Source: Eumeta japonica
Lineage: Eukaryota > Arthropoda > Insecta > Lepidoptera > Psychidae
Reading direction: 5' to 3'
Length of the DNA: 64,000 nt
Assembly (NCBI GenBank): GCA_005406025.1
Contig: BGZK01000845.1
Location: 202,843 to 266,842 of the forward strand
In this document: positions 1 through 12,600 of the stretch, piece by piece
How the letters are laid out: each line of letters begins with the position of its first letter
Position numbering within the stretch: position 1 is the stretch's first letter
Position numbers and translations under genes: made by a program
Notes under the pieces: generated by a model
Databases searched by the model: none
What the model was told of the DNA's origin: nothing
What the model saw: only the letters and a program-made list of their open reading frames with translations

Positions 1-532
1 AGGTTTTATTATTTTATAATATTATTATTTTGAAATATAAAAAACATTATACATTGCAAAAATAAGTTATAAACAATATCCGAGGTACACTTAAATTCAT
101 CTCATATATCACTAGTATTTCACTTTATAAACATCGCCTGGTCCTGCTGACACTTCTAAAAATATCAAACTTGTTTTTAGTGTCAAATTGATTATAGGTT
201 CACAATAATGCCGCAAGATGGCAGCAGTACTCACCCCTATGCAAAATGAATACACAAAAAATGTTTTAATAATTTATTTTACAAAAATAAAAAGAGTACT
301 TTTTATTAATAATTGATATTAATAATAGGAGTAATTATCTACGAAATATTGCCAATTTTACATGAATTACATAGGTGGTTCTGCTAAAAAGGGATGAGAG
401 GCTTATAGAATCTTAGTGTAATAGTATACATAATTATATATTTTACATTTTAGGAAAGAGTAAGTCTTAAATACTAAGATTTTGTCAGAGGTCTGCACAA
501 ATTATATGATACAAGACAAATAATCAAAACAC
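1..532. other. Left-edge non-coding AT-rich DNA, probably intron of the plus-strand gene
   Basis: No convincing exon was found on either strand. The right end carries the poly(A) signal of the minus-strand gene at 609-1877. If the exon at 2494 belongs to a plus-strand gene that starts outside the window, this stretch is part of its last intron. Confidence 0.4.
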
Positions 533-538
533 TTTATT
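533..538 (-). terminator. Poly(A) signal AATAAA of the Tyr/Asn/Pro-rich gene
   Basis: TTTATT on the plus strand reads AATAAA on the minus strand, about 70 nt past the stop codon at 609-611. It is the first canonical hexamer downstream, so the 3' UTR is probably short. Confidence 0.55.
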
Positions 539-608
539 TTTACAAATACAATAGTTATATAATTACATTAATTATTTATCATTGTTTGTTGAACAATCAT
601 TAAAAAAT

Positions 609-1877
609 TTAGTATCTTTGATAAGGATTATTTGAGTTCTGAGGATAAGTCATGTCTACAGGATTGAATGGTTTCGAATTGGAAAAATTGTTGTTTGGTG
701 GGAAAGGGGCAAGCGGTGTTTGGCCAGCATTGTAAGTTTGCGATCCATTCTGATTGTATCCATTCGCGTTGTACGGATAAGCTGGTAGGTTCTGGCCGTA
801 ATTGTTCGCGGTGCTGTTGTATGGCCTTTGATACGGGTTTTGCCCATACGACGGAGTCGAATATTGGTTCTGTGTGCCAAAAGGATTAAAGGCGTTCGTC
901 CCGTTGGGCCTATTATAAGGTGGATAATTTGTATTGACGGCACTCGGATTAAAGTATGAATTGGGCTTACCGTAAGGCGATCCATTAGTATTATTGTATT
1001 GCGGAGGTCTTTGGCTATAGGTATTATTATAGCCGGGGTAAGTAGTTGCCCCTTGTTGTCCGTGCCAATTATGAGGTGGGGGATAAGAGGGATTTATATT
1101 AGGACGATAGGTAGACTGTCCGGGCCTTTGTGGGTAAAAATTATTATTTGTAGGACACAGTGCGGGGTTTGGTGTACTATAAGGCGAAAGAGTGCTACAA
1201 TTTACATAATTAAAATTTCCAGGATTTGACGCATTATATCTGTTCGTTCCACCGTTAGGTTGATAGGGCATATTTGGATTATAATGTGGATAAAAGCTTG
1301 ATGAGTGATTATAACCAGGCTTTTGGGTGTTATTTTGATTGTAAGTATTAGGATAAAATTGGCCAGAGTTGGGTCTTGAATAATGGTTAGATGAGTTGTA
1401 ATTACCTGGATAGTACGAAGATGAACTTTGCGGATTTTGATAGGGATAATAATTAGGAGCACTTGGGTTGTAATTGCCCTGTGGCCATGTTGGCGTGCTT
1501 GGAAGCTGTGGGTAAATAGGAGAGTAGTTTGCACTTCTTTTAGTCTTGGTCTTGACAATTATCGCGCGCTGCGTCGTCTGGTACTGAACAAAACTAACAC
1601 TATGTTGTACACTGGAGAGTTCCTCTTCCAACGGAGTGTCGTCATTTTCGAACGAATTGTCTTCTATTTTTGTAGAAATCTCTTCATCTCTTGTTGAAAC
1701 TTCCAAAGGATGTATATCTTCACTGACATCACTATGCTGCGTGTTACCAAATAGCTTTATTTCCAAAGAGCTGTCCGAAAATGATTTCGCAATTGTACAC
1801 TTGTCACTCAACAGCAAAGCAGTTATAATTAAATGAAATATAAAATGGAAACAACCGATTCTATGTTTTACATCCAT
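609..1877 (-). CDS. Secreted Tyr/Asn/Pro-rich low-complexity protein, 422 aa, single exon
   Basis: One uninterrupted frame with an ATG at 1877, and I do not recognise the family. Residues 1-30 look like a signal peptide (hydrophobic core about 10-23, FHFIFHLIITALLL). Residues 31-108 are acidic and Ser/Thr/Glu-rich and resemble a propeptide. KTKTKR at 109-114 is a basic, furin-like processing site followed by SANY. From 115 to the end the protein is built of Tyr, Asn, Pro, Gly, Ser and Gln with PY, NPY and YNN motifs, many Asn-X-Ser/Thr sites, and only two cysteines in the mature part (227, 241). There is no membrane anchor and no chitin-binding Rebers-Riddiford motif. Such composition fits extracellular matrix, cuticle, chorion, silk or adhesive proteins that can be tyrosine cross-linked; that role is inferred from composition only. 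It is antisense to, and probably inside an intron of, the gene ending at 2669. Confidence 0.75.
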   Translation of the reverse strand: MDVKHRIGCFHFIFHLIITALLLSDKCTIAKSFSDSSLEIKLFGNTQHSDVSEDIHPLEVSTRDEEISTKIEDNSFENDDTPLEEELSSVQHSVSFVQYQTTQRAIIVKTKTKRSANYSPIYPQLPSTPTWPQGNYNPSAPNYYPYQNPQSSSSYYPGNYNSSNHYSRPNSGQFYPNTYNQNNTQKPGYNHSSSFYPHYNPNMPYQPNGGTNRYNASNPGNFNYVNCSTLSPYSTPNPALCPTNNNFYPQRPGQSTYRPNINPSYPPPHNWHGQQGATTYPGYNNTYSQRPPQYNNTNGSPYGKPNSYFNPSAVNTNYPPYNRPNGTNAFNPFGTQNQYSTPSYGQNPYQRPYNSTANNYGQNLPAYPYNANGYNQNGSQTYNAGQTPLAPFPPNNNFSNSKPFNPVDMTYPQNSNNPYQRY

Positions 1878-2244
1878 TTTTGTCTTAATTTGCGCTCTAT
1901 CTGAATATCGTCTGACAACTTCATATAACGCAAGTTAGAAGATAACCTGTATAACCTCTGAGATAAATAATGTTTACGAGTTAAAAATAAACAAATTGAT
2001 GTTAAATATTATCTACGTAGACCAATAGGAAAACAGCATTAAAACATAAAAAATTATTGTAATTCTTTGTATCTAATTAACATAAGTGAGGCATATGAAA
2101 TGAATTGGTAAGAAATTACGTATTTGTTTGAGGAAAAATATTAAAGTTTAGACAGATTTTACGTTACCTTATACTTGTCGGAAGTCATTTCTTAGATTTA
2201 TAATTTACAATAATATGTTACACCTTTCATATTCTATAAATTTC

Positions 2245-2281
2245 ACCCATATGGTGTACATATATATATACACCATATGGG

Positions 2282-2319
<38 letters not shown>
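2245..2319. repeat. Perfect 14-bp hairpin followed directly by a (TA)18 microsatellite
   Basis: ACCCATATGGTGTA at 2245-2258 pairs perfectly with 2269-2282 around a 10-nt AT spacer, and a TA run follows at about 2284-2319. The block lies 175 nt upstream of the splice acceptor at 2493. A similar hairpin plus TA-run layout recurs at 54537-54619. Confidence 0.85.
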
Positions 2320-2323
<4 letters not shown>

Positions 2324-2493
2324 TCTAGTAAGAGTAATACATGCCACTTCCCCATATTCATTGAAATATGGTAAAATAAAGCCACATAGAATAAATGCTC
2401 AAATTCAATCGATTTTTGTTTGCTCAATCGATTGCGACCATCAAAAATTTTAAATCTCCGTCAACGATGTAATAATTCATGTTTTTCTCGCAG

Positions 2494-2669
2494 GATGGCG
2501 TCGTTCGCATAGACCGTCGATCCGCGACATATCGATAATCGACGAAGAGGAGCTAGCGGAAAGAGAGGCGCAAGCCGACGCGGAGGCGCCGTCACCCCCG
2601 GCCACGCCCCGCCCCGCCGCCAACAGCACCCCCGGGCCGATCACCGTACAGCCCAATAACCACACCTAA
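2494..2669 (+). CDS. Terminal coding exon of a plus-strand gene that begins outside the window
   Basis: A T-rich tract ending in CAG (2491-2493) is a good acceptor. Of the three frames only the one with two leading bases is open: it reads 57 residues from WRRSHRPSIRD to QPNNHT and stops with TAA at 2667-2669. The exon is GC-rich against AT-rich flanks, as the other real exons in this window are. The peptide has a basic start, an SIIDEEELAERE acidic stretch and a Pro/Ala/Thr-rich low-complexity end, so it reads as the disordered C-terminal tail of a larger, perhaps membrane, protein. I cannot name the family. The incoming phase is 2, so the previous exon must end with one base of a split codon completed here by GA. 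No upstream exon was seen in 1-2490. Confidence 0.65.
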
Positions 2670-2905
2670 CTTATTAGGGGACGGTGAAAACGTGCCACCA
2701 CGTTACGTAGGTTCGCTAAGATATGCACCTCTCGCAAATGTGGCAAGCGGTGAAGTTGGAATGCTGTAGTTAAATTGTGTACTTAAATAGTGCCATCGCT
2801 GTCCTCGACGACATTCATAAATTTATATGATCCATTTATTTACTAAACTATCGCGAAACCTCCCATAAGCATTGCGCAAGTATTACTGTCTCTTAACAAA
2901 TTGTA

Positions 2906-2911
2906 AATAAA
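2906..2911 (+). terminator. Poly(A) signal AATAAA of the plus-strand gene
   Basis: A canonical hexamer 237 nt after the TAA at 2669, in AT-rich DNA. The 3' UTR would run from 2670 to roughly 2930. Confidence 0.6.
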
Positions 2912-2934
2912 TTATGATTACATGTAAATTGGAT

Positions 2935-5900
2935 ATATGTTTTCGTGGTCATGCAAATTTGGCAGTAATCACCAGCGATCACTTAATTTTTATACTTTCG
3001 TGATAGATCGTATCACCCTTGCTCTCAATGTCCCACGCGGAAGGAATAATATACAATACATAGCTGCGAACGATCAACTTATATCTGCACTAACACATGC
3101 ATACCACTAACCAAACAGTGTAGTAGGCACTGCATGACCGTTTATCGTATCGATGATTATTAATTTATCGAATTGAGCAGTTATTTTCAGTTCATTATAT
3201 TTTAAACGATTTTCAACTGTTTAAAAGTTTACCTTTACAGAAGGTAACGCACCACTCGTAAATGGAACGGTAGTTGTATTTTTTTTTTTGCCGGAAAATA
3301 TTTGAATAGTTAGTAACTATTGACAATAAAAAGATCAACAGTTTAAAAGAACTACTTGACAATAAATGTAATTAATCTATTATTGTAATAAATAAATACA
3401 GGGATTCAGAATTACATTTTGGGTATACTAGTAGAATGTTGGATGATTATTTCATGATTCGTCCATCAAAGTTACCATCCGGCTCCCGTTACTTAATATT
3501 TTAGTGGGCGCTTAATACGTAGTTACTAGCAACACTAGCCGGTTGCTAATGTATTAAAAGTAAATAATTTTGTGATAAATTATTATTTAATAAGATGTGA
3601 TACACCCAAGTTTACTTACATATTTATTATTATAGCAGCACAACCAATAGGTAACTTATTGTTATATAACAGTATTTTAGGTTAAAATAAGTAAGTGTAA
3701 TATAATATAAACCTCGCGTCATTAATGGTATTCTGTTATTTTAGATCAAATTATAAAACTCCGTGTAAAAATCAGACATATTGTAGCTTGAATTATTCTT
3801 GTGATATCCCTAAAACATTCCGTTGCTTTCTTGGAACTTTAAATATAAACTGTAACTCAACTGATGTATCTTTAAAATATCAGTATTAATTTAGAATAAA
3901 TAACGTTTTCTATTTTAATTTTAGATTATAATTTCAAAGTTTAAAACAATGATAATTGAAGTAAAGAGATAAATATTTCTTAAGAGATATCTAATTTGAT
4001 TATATTAAATAAAATAAGTACTTACTTAATTTATTTTGTGAGTTATAATATAAATTACGTTAATGGAGTTTGATATTTGGGTCTATAACATTTTTATATA
4101 AAGAAAAAACTAAGTTTTAAATTCAGCTACTTACTAGAATTTCACCAACGAAAAATGACCCAAATTATCCGAGACTTCATTTATTCGACATATAACATTC
4201 CAATTTAGGTACATATATTATACATGATAAATAATTTCCAACTAGCATCAGTAAGTGTAAAGGATGTTAATATGCAATTTAGTTGTACTTATGTTTTTTG
4301 CATAAAATATCCAATGCACTTTTGCAGTTACTATTATGGAAATATTTTTATAAGCATTTTTACTCCTTATATAAAAATCAAAATTTCGCGAGATTAACTT
4401 AAATATGTGCCTGTGTTGCAACAAACACCTTGGGACCATAATCTATATAAATAGTGGAGTTTTATATATTATTCTATTTAATATTTATACTGTAATCACT
4501 ACCTTTTAAGAAAGAATCAAATGACTGCGTTTCTATTTAACATAAATACTTAAAGGAAGCAATATAAAAAGATGTGTGTATATATATATAAATTAAAATT
4601 TTGCAGTCTTTATTGTTGTTTGTATTTTAAATCCTGTAGTACTTGAATACAACCCAAAGTTTAATACTGAAAAGGAGCATGCAGACGAACCCAGGGGCGT
4701 GAAAATTGAATTTCTATTATATATTGACTACTCAGCAAATCTAACGAATAATCTACCAGTTTGCTGGAGACACTGACTGCTAATAGAATGTTGTGAATAT
4801 AAACCTGCAGATTGTATCCTAGCAGCGTCTACTAATCAGAACAATGACAAACGGGACACAACGGTAGATTCACGTTTCACTCAATCTTAATACGTATATG
4901 TAGAGAAAAATATGCTCACTTGGTTTTCAAGTTTCAAGCATTGGTGATAATGGTCGTATGCACCAAGTCTCTGTGTTTGTCTTTACATTCAGCATAGATT
5001 TCTAGTGCTCATTCCTTCCCGTACCGCCCTCCACACGTCAATTCAATACCGCAACACTTGAACGACATCGGTAAACCGCCAAATTAAATACATACGCATG
5101 TAAATATTCCAAGTCGCTGATGAGGACCTGAAAGGAGCTGATGCGTTTTCTTGCACCTAGAGGTACGTGCAATCGATTCCTCGGGTCGATCACCTACATC
5201 GTGCTCCCTGGATCGCGATGCAGGTGATCTGACCGTTCCGAATTATCTAGTCTGAATTGCATGTTAAATTCACCGGTGTACTTGGCCATACAGTCGACTT
5301 AAATCCGCAAAAAAAGAGCGGTGAATATCTTAATTTTCTCACACGCCCTCTCGTGCCGTGCGAGACGAAAAATATTAGTCACTATAATGGTAGTTAGCAG
5401 CTTCAAACCCACGTTAGGCCAGCATAGAAGCCTTGAGGTCCGAGCTCTTCGATGTAAAACGAAAAGATTGTGGTAGCGTACGCCTCTCTTAGGAGATGAT
5501 TAGAACCTGACGCAACAACCCATCTTATGTTATTTGTTGCCTTAATAAAGCCATACAAAGCGACCTCTGTCAGCTTTCGCTCCAGCCACCTGTACAAGAA
5601 CGACAACTCGTTGGCCCACACTTTGAAGAGAAAGCTTCTCGTTACTTTTTTTTCCTTCGACATCCAGATCCTGGCGGTATTCCGAATATTTTACTACGAA
5701 CATGTACCTGTTACTTCATACCGGTTCTGATTCCTTTATTCCGGCTGGCGTATTTTTCCTCTGTAGTCCCTAATTCATGAAAGTCAACATCAGAATGTGT
5801 GATCCTTTGAAAAGGTAAACAGTGCAGAGTAGACCAACCAACATGCCTATAATTTTACCTCCATATTTTTAAAACTTGTAACTGCCAGATTTACGTGAAA

Positions 5901-8900
5901 ACCACTTAATAAGTACACTTAATAAGTTATTACGGCTTCCGTCAAAGCTACTCCAGTGACGTCTTTCTAACTACTCGCCAATAGCAGTGGCAGCGGTAGA
6001 AAGTAAGAACAAGGCCTTAGACGATGGTGATTTTTTTTGACCGAGTTTCACACAAAGGATTTTCGAAAGTTATACCTGCTTTAGGAACTACGCAAGCTGC
6101 ATGAACACTTCATACCTTTCTCAAGGGATGAAATATTCATGCTCATATTCTATGTCTGTAAATACTCATATACCAAAAAAAACACTTTCTAAGAAATTTT
6201 TTGATTAAGTGAATATTTTCGGAAATAATAGCTCCAAAAATAGCATAAATTGTGTAACCCTTCTCCCTTTATTTTGGAAACCGTATGACCAAAAAATATG
6301 ATAAAAAATTAAAAAGATAACGGTTAATAAATACTTTCAACGAAAATCATTTTGAACAAGATCGGATACACCGTTTTTGAGTTATTGCCGAAAAACTGCG
6401 TTTCTCAACAAAAGAACGTAAGTACGATCTGTGAACGTATAATCTATTGATCGGTGTCTGAACAGAGGGTGGGACCGCGACCACAATCAAGATCGTGACG
6501 AAGGTCGAAATAGGGAACATTTTTACCGGCGCCAGAGGTGAAAGAGGAAACGAGATTAACAAATTAACGAGAGAACATAGATAACTAAATCTTTCAATAT
6601 AATATACGAGGGCGCGAGCGAGATATCCTGTTGGGAATGAATAGTATTAACGCTATGCGGAAGACAGCAAATCGACAGCAGTACGGCTAAAACTCGCTAA
6701 CGAGACCATAAGCCGATATCCAAGAGTAATTTAAAGAACGGGGGGAATGTTATTAATAAATAGCTAAGTGTGTCACTGCCACCGCTTTATTCACAATAAA
6801 CAACATAGCTTCTATTCAAGATGTATAATATGTAATGATAATATTTTTTTTTACTTTATTATCTTATTAAGTAATAGTTACATATCTAAAGAACGTACAC
6901 AATTATTTAATATAAAGTTTTATCAATGAATACAAGAAAGTGCGACTTATAATAAATAGATTTCTACAAGTAAAATAATTTCAAATAAGTGCATTTTTTT
7001 TATATAATGCCTCGACAAATATTCTTACGATAATGACTAGAATATTTTTTATTTGTATTGATATCATCAAAATGTACCTAAAGATGATGCGTTTCAAACA
7101 TTTTTTACTTGTTAAAATGTAATTAATATTTTTGTTATTCCGGACCGCCAAAAGGGTTCTAAACTATAATATCACAAGCGATCTTAATAAAGAATATACG
7201 TTAAAAAAATTAACGGTAATATTTATTTAACTCTTAAAAAGCATGACCCAAATACATAGGGTGAAATTCCAATAAAATTGTTAACTTTAATCCATTGTAA
7301 TCAAACACAAATGTAGAATTATAATAAAATTGATTGACTTAGCTAACTCAAAGACAATGTGCCCGAATACAACAATAAAATTAAAATGAAACTATTTGCC
7401 TTGTTTAATTTTGGTCCAATGTAAACAAATTCTAAGGAATTAAGAGCGTTAATCTGTATTTAGTATATCTTATAATGTTTACGTCGTATTTTTGTACTTT
7501 ATAAGAATGACCGCCAATAAGATGACGAAGCAACAAAGACGTTTGTTGCTGAAAAAACATTTTTTATTAAATTGCTTGAACGTTGCATTTAGACAAAATT
7601 CTCTACCCTCTTTTGCCTTTACTTGTGAATAAAACATCTTCTTTATAATAATGTTATCATCATAAATATTTTTTTGATTATACACGGTTAAACTGCAAGT
7701 TTTTCCCTTAGCTCACATTCCATACTGATTCTAACAAGCCATTTAGATATCATTGTTTATTGTAATTTATTTAATAGAATGATGGTAATGAAGGATTTCC
7801 AAGACAATACTTTTGCTATATTTAATGCGTAACAAAACTGTCAACTAAACTAAAAATAAACAATAATGCATCTCCTCCAATAAAGTGCTTTATGGTAATA
7901 CCTATAAAAATTTATATCCATAAAATATAAAAGAATATGTCTTATTATATAGTTCAATTCACTTCACGAAGACGCGGCCCTCGGGAATTCTTCCGTTTAC
8001 ATTATAATGTAAGATTGAAGCACGTCTTCATCAAACAAACGAACAAACTACACCTATTACTTAAACTAACATATACTTCTTTTTTACAAATCAAAAATCT
8101 TATAAAATCGACATTTCTCCAAAAATAGAACATCGCCTTCTAATATATAAATAAACACACTTGTTTGTTTCCTATTTTTAAAAATCAAAACTGAAGCTTA
8201 TTGGAGTACATTATAGCTGTTGTAACATGGAGTTCTTTTATAGAGTTAGACAAAACACATAATACCCATTTAATTTTTATGACCTGCGCTATGACATGCA
8301 CGGTGATCCTAAACTTACATCTTAAATAATTACAATTTCTTTTTTACGCACCCTCAGGTACACATTTCGAGCCGCTCATATCAAACTATCACAATCTTAG
8401 CGAAGAAACTACTACACAAATCAATATTTATGGAAATATTTCAATAATAGTTCAATAATTCTAAAATCGTTTTGTTTACATTATTACAGTAAAACAGGTA
8501 AAAACTAACATTTATCAGACTTATATAAACCTACATCGTAATCTTACACCAACAACGTATAGAATTATTGGTAGAAGACTATGAAGATTTCACAAAGGTG
8601 TTTAACCGTTTTGTATGTCGGATGTGGAGATTTAGAAGACCAACGACTGCCATTTATAGCGGGGAGGTGCAGAGGATCTTCGATTATCCGATAATAACTC
8701 TTAAGGGGCATTTAACGAAAAAGGGCAACTCTAGAAACGCAGTGGACATTTGTTGTTATATTGAAAAATATTTTTATTTTGCAAAATAGTTTCATATATT
8801 TGTACGTATATAAATGTGCAGGGTACAAAATTGAAGAAAACGTTACACTTATTCGATAAAGAATATTGAAGAATAAATTTATAAACCTTGTCAGTGGTGT

Positions 8901-9330
8901 TCCACATCAAAATTGGAAAAAACAAAAATGTTTACCGTCGTAGCTCCTCTTGTTAGAGATTCCTGAACGTAATAATATAAAAATTTTGAATAAATTACCA
9001 AAAAAAAAGAGGGGGGAAAAGAAGAAATTACAATAATAGAGGCTTTTGTAAGAGTCGCAGGTAATATCGACAAAATATTTATCAAAAAGCTCACCAGGTA
9101 GAAATCATATAAAAAAGAAAGGGTTGTGAATTATGAATAAGTATATTACAACGCATAATATACATTAATTATATTACTTTCCGAAAAAATTTGAAAATCA
9201 TAACTTTTTTTTTTCAACCACCTGCTTATTTACTAAATTATAACAAATATTTTAAAAATAAATCAATCACTTGTGATAAAGTTTAAATTTAAAAACACAT
9301 TAATTTAAACATTCATTTATATGGAAATAG
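2935..9330. other. Intergenic DNA between two convergent genes
   Basis: AT-rich and without a convincing gene. It holds an imperfect inverted repeat (5184-5201 with 5216-5234), an open minus-strand frame of 86 codons at 5403-5663 with no recognisable domain, one copy of a dispersed repeat (6190-6430), a possible LTR-like stretch near 6629-6806, and otherwise simple A/T-rich sequence. Confidence 0.6.
6190..6430. repeat. Dispersed repeat, copy 1 (second copy at 15325-15495)
   Basis: The block starting TTTTTGATTAAGTGAATATT and ending near CTCAACAAAAGAACGTAA is matched at 15329-15490 with about 80-90% identity in two segments. The two segments are the GAATATTTTCGGAAAT...AGCATAAATTGTGT part and the TTGAGTTATTGCCGAAAAAC part. 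Copy 1 carries about 60 nt more between the segments. The class is unknown and neither copy has coding capacity. Confidence 0.75.
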
Positions 9331-9339
9331 TATTGATTC

Positions 9340-9345
9340 TTTATT
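9340..9345 (-). terminator. Poly(A) signal AATAAA of the Methuselah-like receptor gene
   Basis: TTTATT on the plus strand, about 175 nt past the receptor stop codon at 9520-9522. It gives a 3' UTR of about 200 nt if used. Confidence 0.5.
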
Positions 9346-9519
9346 TTACGTCTGTAACACTAGAATTTCTTCGCATCGTGATCACTTCCACAATTTTGCT
9401 ATGGAACACAAAGTTTCATGTTTGATCGGTGATTTCTTGTCGTGATCCACGTCTCCATCGCTTCGAGTCGTCGACTTGTCTGTTCGTACCCGTGGGCTCG
9501 CGCAGATCCGTCGTCCGAG

Positions 9520-9674
9520 TCACTGCATATCTTTGTTCTCCTTCTGGGCCTGCGGCAGCGAGGCGCGCAGGTGCACGCGCTCGTCGCCGCCGCTGACCGT
9601 GCGCGACAGGAACGTGGAGGACGTGCGGCCCGACGACGCCATGCTCTTCTTCTGCGTGTCGTCCTGGGCTATCC
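9520..9674 (-). CDS. mthl: Methuselah-like receptor, exon 8: cytoplasmic tail and stop
   Basis: Residues 690-740, stop TGA at 9520-9522. The acceptor is ATTTTCAG. The tail is Ser/Thr-rich (MASSGRTSSTFLSRTVSGGDE), a plausible phosphorylation and arrestin region, and ends QKENKDMQ. The phase-1 join restores Gly690. Confidence 0.9.
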
Positions 9675-12600
9675 CTGAAAATTGACCGGCGTGACGGTTG
9701 AACAATCGGTTTGGAACGAAGCATTTTAATGAATCACACTATCTTGTAATTAACAACGACGTAAGAAAAAGCATATGTTGGATAATTATATATATAATTT
9801 TTATTGTTATTAATCCAAATAATAAAATTATAATTTAAATCGAAGGCATTAGACAAAGTTTCTCTTATTATGTTTACATGTATATGTTTGTCGAATCACT
9901 ATACTTTTTGAAATCAAAACTATTTTATGACATTTTTTTTTTAATTCTTTAATGAAAAAGAAATTGTTCACTTTAAAGTATTGTGCATTATAAAAGTGGC
10001 TAAGATTTGAAAATGTTTTAAACTGCCAATATTAGAGTAGGTTATTAGTAACTACAACGACATCACAAACTATTATTATAAGATACATGCAACATTTCCG
10101 CAAACACACATTCGGATCAAAAATTATTTTCCGTCGGTCTAAATATGTAAATATTTTGCGCAAAAAACATAGAAAAGAGTTCTTCACGATAAACAATTTC
10201 ATGGTTTTCCGACTAGCCGTATTTGATAATACATAAATAGACGAATAAATAAATACGTTATCGTAACATGTTTAATATTTTATGTACGTCTCCAAAATAA
10301 TATAATTAATTATAAACAGGCTTAATACAATTTAAATATTGGTTTTCGAAAGACTTCTTGCGACGTTTTCCACACGACTATAAATAAATCTAGAAACCCC
10401 TAAGCGAAATCTGAAATGAATGAGTTTCCTTAAACGTTTCGGTTTTATTCTGAGTTTTACCCAGTTTAACATTACTTATGTCTGTAGGCTAGACTATATG
10501 AGCGTGCTGAAGTGTTAATAAAATGTTAACAACACGCGTGCTCGTGCAAACTAGCGGAAAAGGCGGCTTGCGTGCGGACTATGGACGGCATGTACGACGT
10601 AGTCGAGTCACATCGCTTTGTTTCGTCAAAAGTTATAGTAAAGCATAGAAATAAACATAAAATACTCAGTGAATAGGTACTTCTATCGATCGGTCTTGTC
10701 GTTAAACCTGAAAAATCATTAATGATTATTACGAAGTCCGTACTGTATATAATGATTTATCTTAAAATTAGTGTACGAAATCTTCACTCACCCAGTCTCT
10801 TTTTGATGAGGTAATACACTTTAGGTTTGAGCACGAGTATGATAAATATGAACAGCCCCTGCAGACAGTTGATTAGATCCACCATGGTCCAGAACCAGTA
10901 GGGCTCGGATGTAAACGTTGACACCACCTCCCACACCCAGCCCGCACCCATCACCACCCACAGCTTGCCGGTCAATATATATCTGAAACACGACGTTTCG
11001 CAAACATTTGCCGTGAGTGCGTTGCGTTTATGAATTGTAAAGGTTCCTTGTTTGCTATGGAACCCTTATAGTTTCGCAAATGATTATTTTTGGATATGTG
11101 AAAAAAAAATCAAGACAAGTAGCATATATAACGAAATGAAAAAGGAAACTATCACAGCTAAATAGGCTCTTTTACAAATAATAGTCGGCCAACTAATAAA
11201 ATATACTTGGAGAAGGAAAAAGTAAAATTTTATGAAAATTCCATTGTAAATTACTAAATGACAAATCCACGGATTACTGCTAATATCACGTATTAAACTT
11301 ATATAATTGCATGTATAGTCAAGGTTAATATTACAAACAATTAAATACAGCAACATTACAACCGCTTCGATGTCCACATTTCGCAGCAGGTATTAAGGCG
11401 TACGTAATCTACATGCATGTAATACATAGCTACATATTTCATTGCGGTCACTTCAAGTCGCGATTTCGTCACATGATGGTATCACAACTAGACAGTAGTA
11501 CGTCATCTAAAATACCCAGACCGATGTGTATTACAATTCCCAATGCAACGGTCAGACAAGGGCATCAACACCACTAAAACTTTTTTACAATATTCTCAGT
11601 ATCATCATCTAAATGAAAAATTTTTTAACCCTTAATAGTGCGTATGGAATCATTCAATATATACAACGTATACAATTATTCGAATAGCTGTAAATATCGC
11701 TATGTACATACTAAGAAGAAATTCGATTATAATGAATTTTCAGAACGGAATCAGACTGATTTCTGTAAATAATTTTAGTAGTGACAAGTGTTTGTTTTCC
11801 GATTGTATTCTCGTATATAACAAGTAAACAATCTTTAACTAGTTAAAATTTTTTTTTTCCGAGAATCGTCCCATTACAACTCGTGGTCCAGTCGAAACGA
11901 CAACATGTATCGGCGTATCCGATAAAATTAATCTCAGTCATAGTTCTTAAAATGCAACAACATTTGGTTGACGAAACTTGATTTCCAGTAAAAGATCTAT
12001 AAAAAAGAAAATAACAAAAATTGTATTAGACCGAAATACAACATTGTAGCTGTATTGTTACTGTAGTAATGATTGTCCTTTTAAATGATGTCATAACATC
12101 GTGTGTTTTTTTTTCCGTGACCTTTCACACTGGAATAAACAATTTCCCCTCGTTAAATATGAAACTCAATATTCTGCTGACTTAATACAGTCACTGGAGC
12201 GGTGAATGAGCGATCGTCACAATCTTATGTTTAAAACATCGACGTAACGAGTCGCTAGCACCCCTTTGCAGGCGCGAAGACAACAAAATAATTAAATATT
12301 AATGAAGGACATCGGTTAATATACGATATAGCATATTTCCAACAATTATAATAATAAACAAAAATAGCAAATCCAAAAGAAATACACTGGGAAAAAAATT
12401 CTGATGCTTATGAAGTAATCTTAGAGATCGTTTTGATTTTTCAAGACATAAGTTAACATAACAAACATTAAGGATATATTTTTTTATTGACATTGAGTTT
12501 ACCAATGCACCGTGTGCCGCAAATATTCATTAAAATATTCATTAAGGCGAAAAGGATAGAATAGAGAAAAATAGAAAGACAAGAATCGATGGATGCCAAC

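Noticed and set aside
2477..2665. Minus-strand 62-codon frame with Ala/Ser repeats
   Set aside because: Antisense shadow of the plus-strand terminal exon, which has a proper acceptor, stop and poly(A) signal.
5403..5663. 86-codon minus-strand frame with somewhat protein-like composition
   Set aside because: No start context, splice sites, poly(A) signal or recognisable domain; kept only as a remark on the intergenic region.
6629..6806. Possible solo LTR of a copia-like element (starts TGTTGGGAATG, ends AACAACA)
   Set aside because: Flanking 5-bp sequences do not match as a target duplication and no second LTR or coding region was seen.
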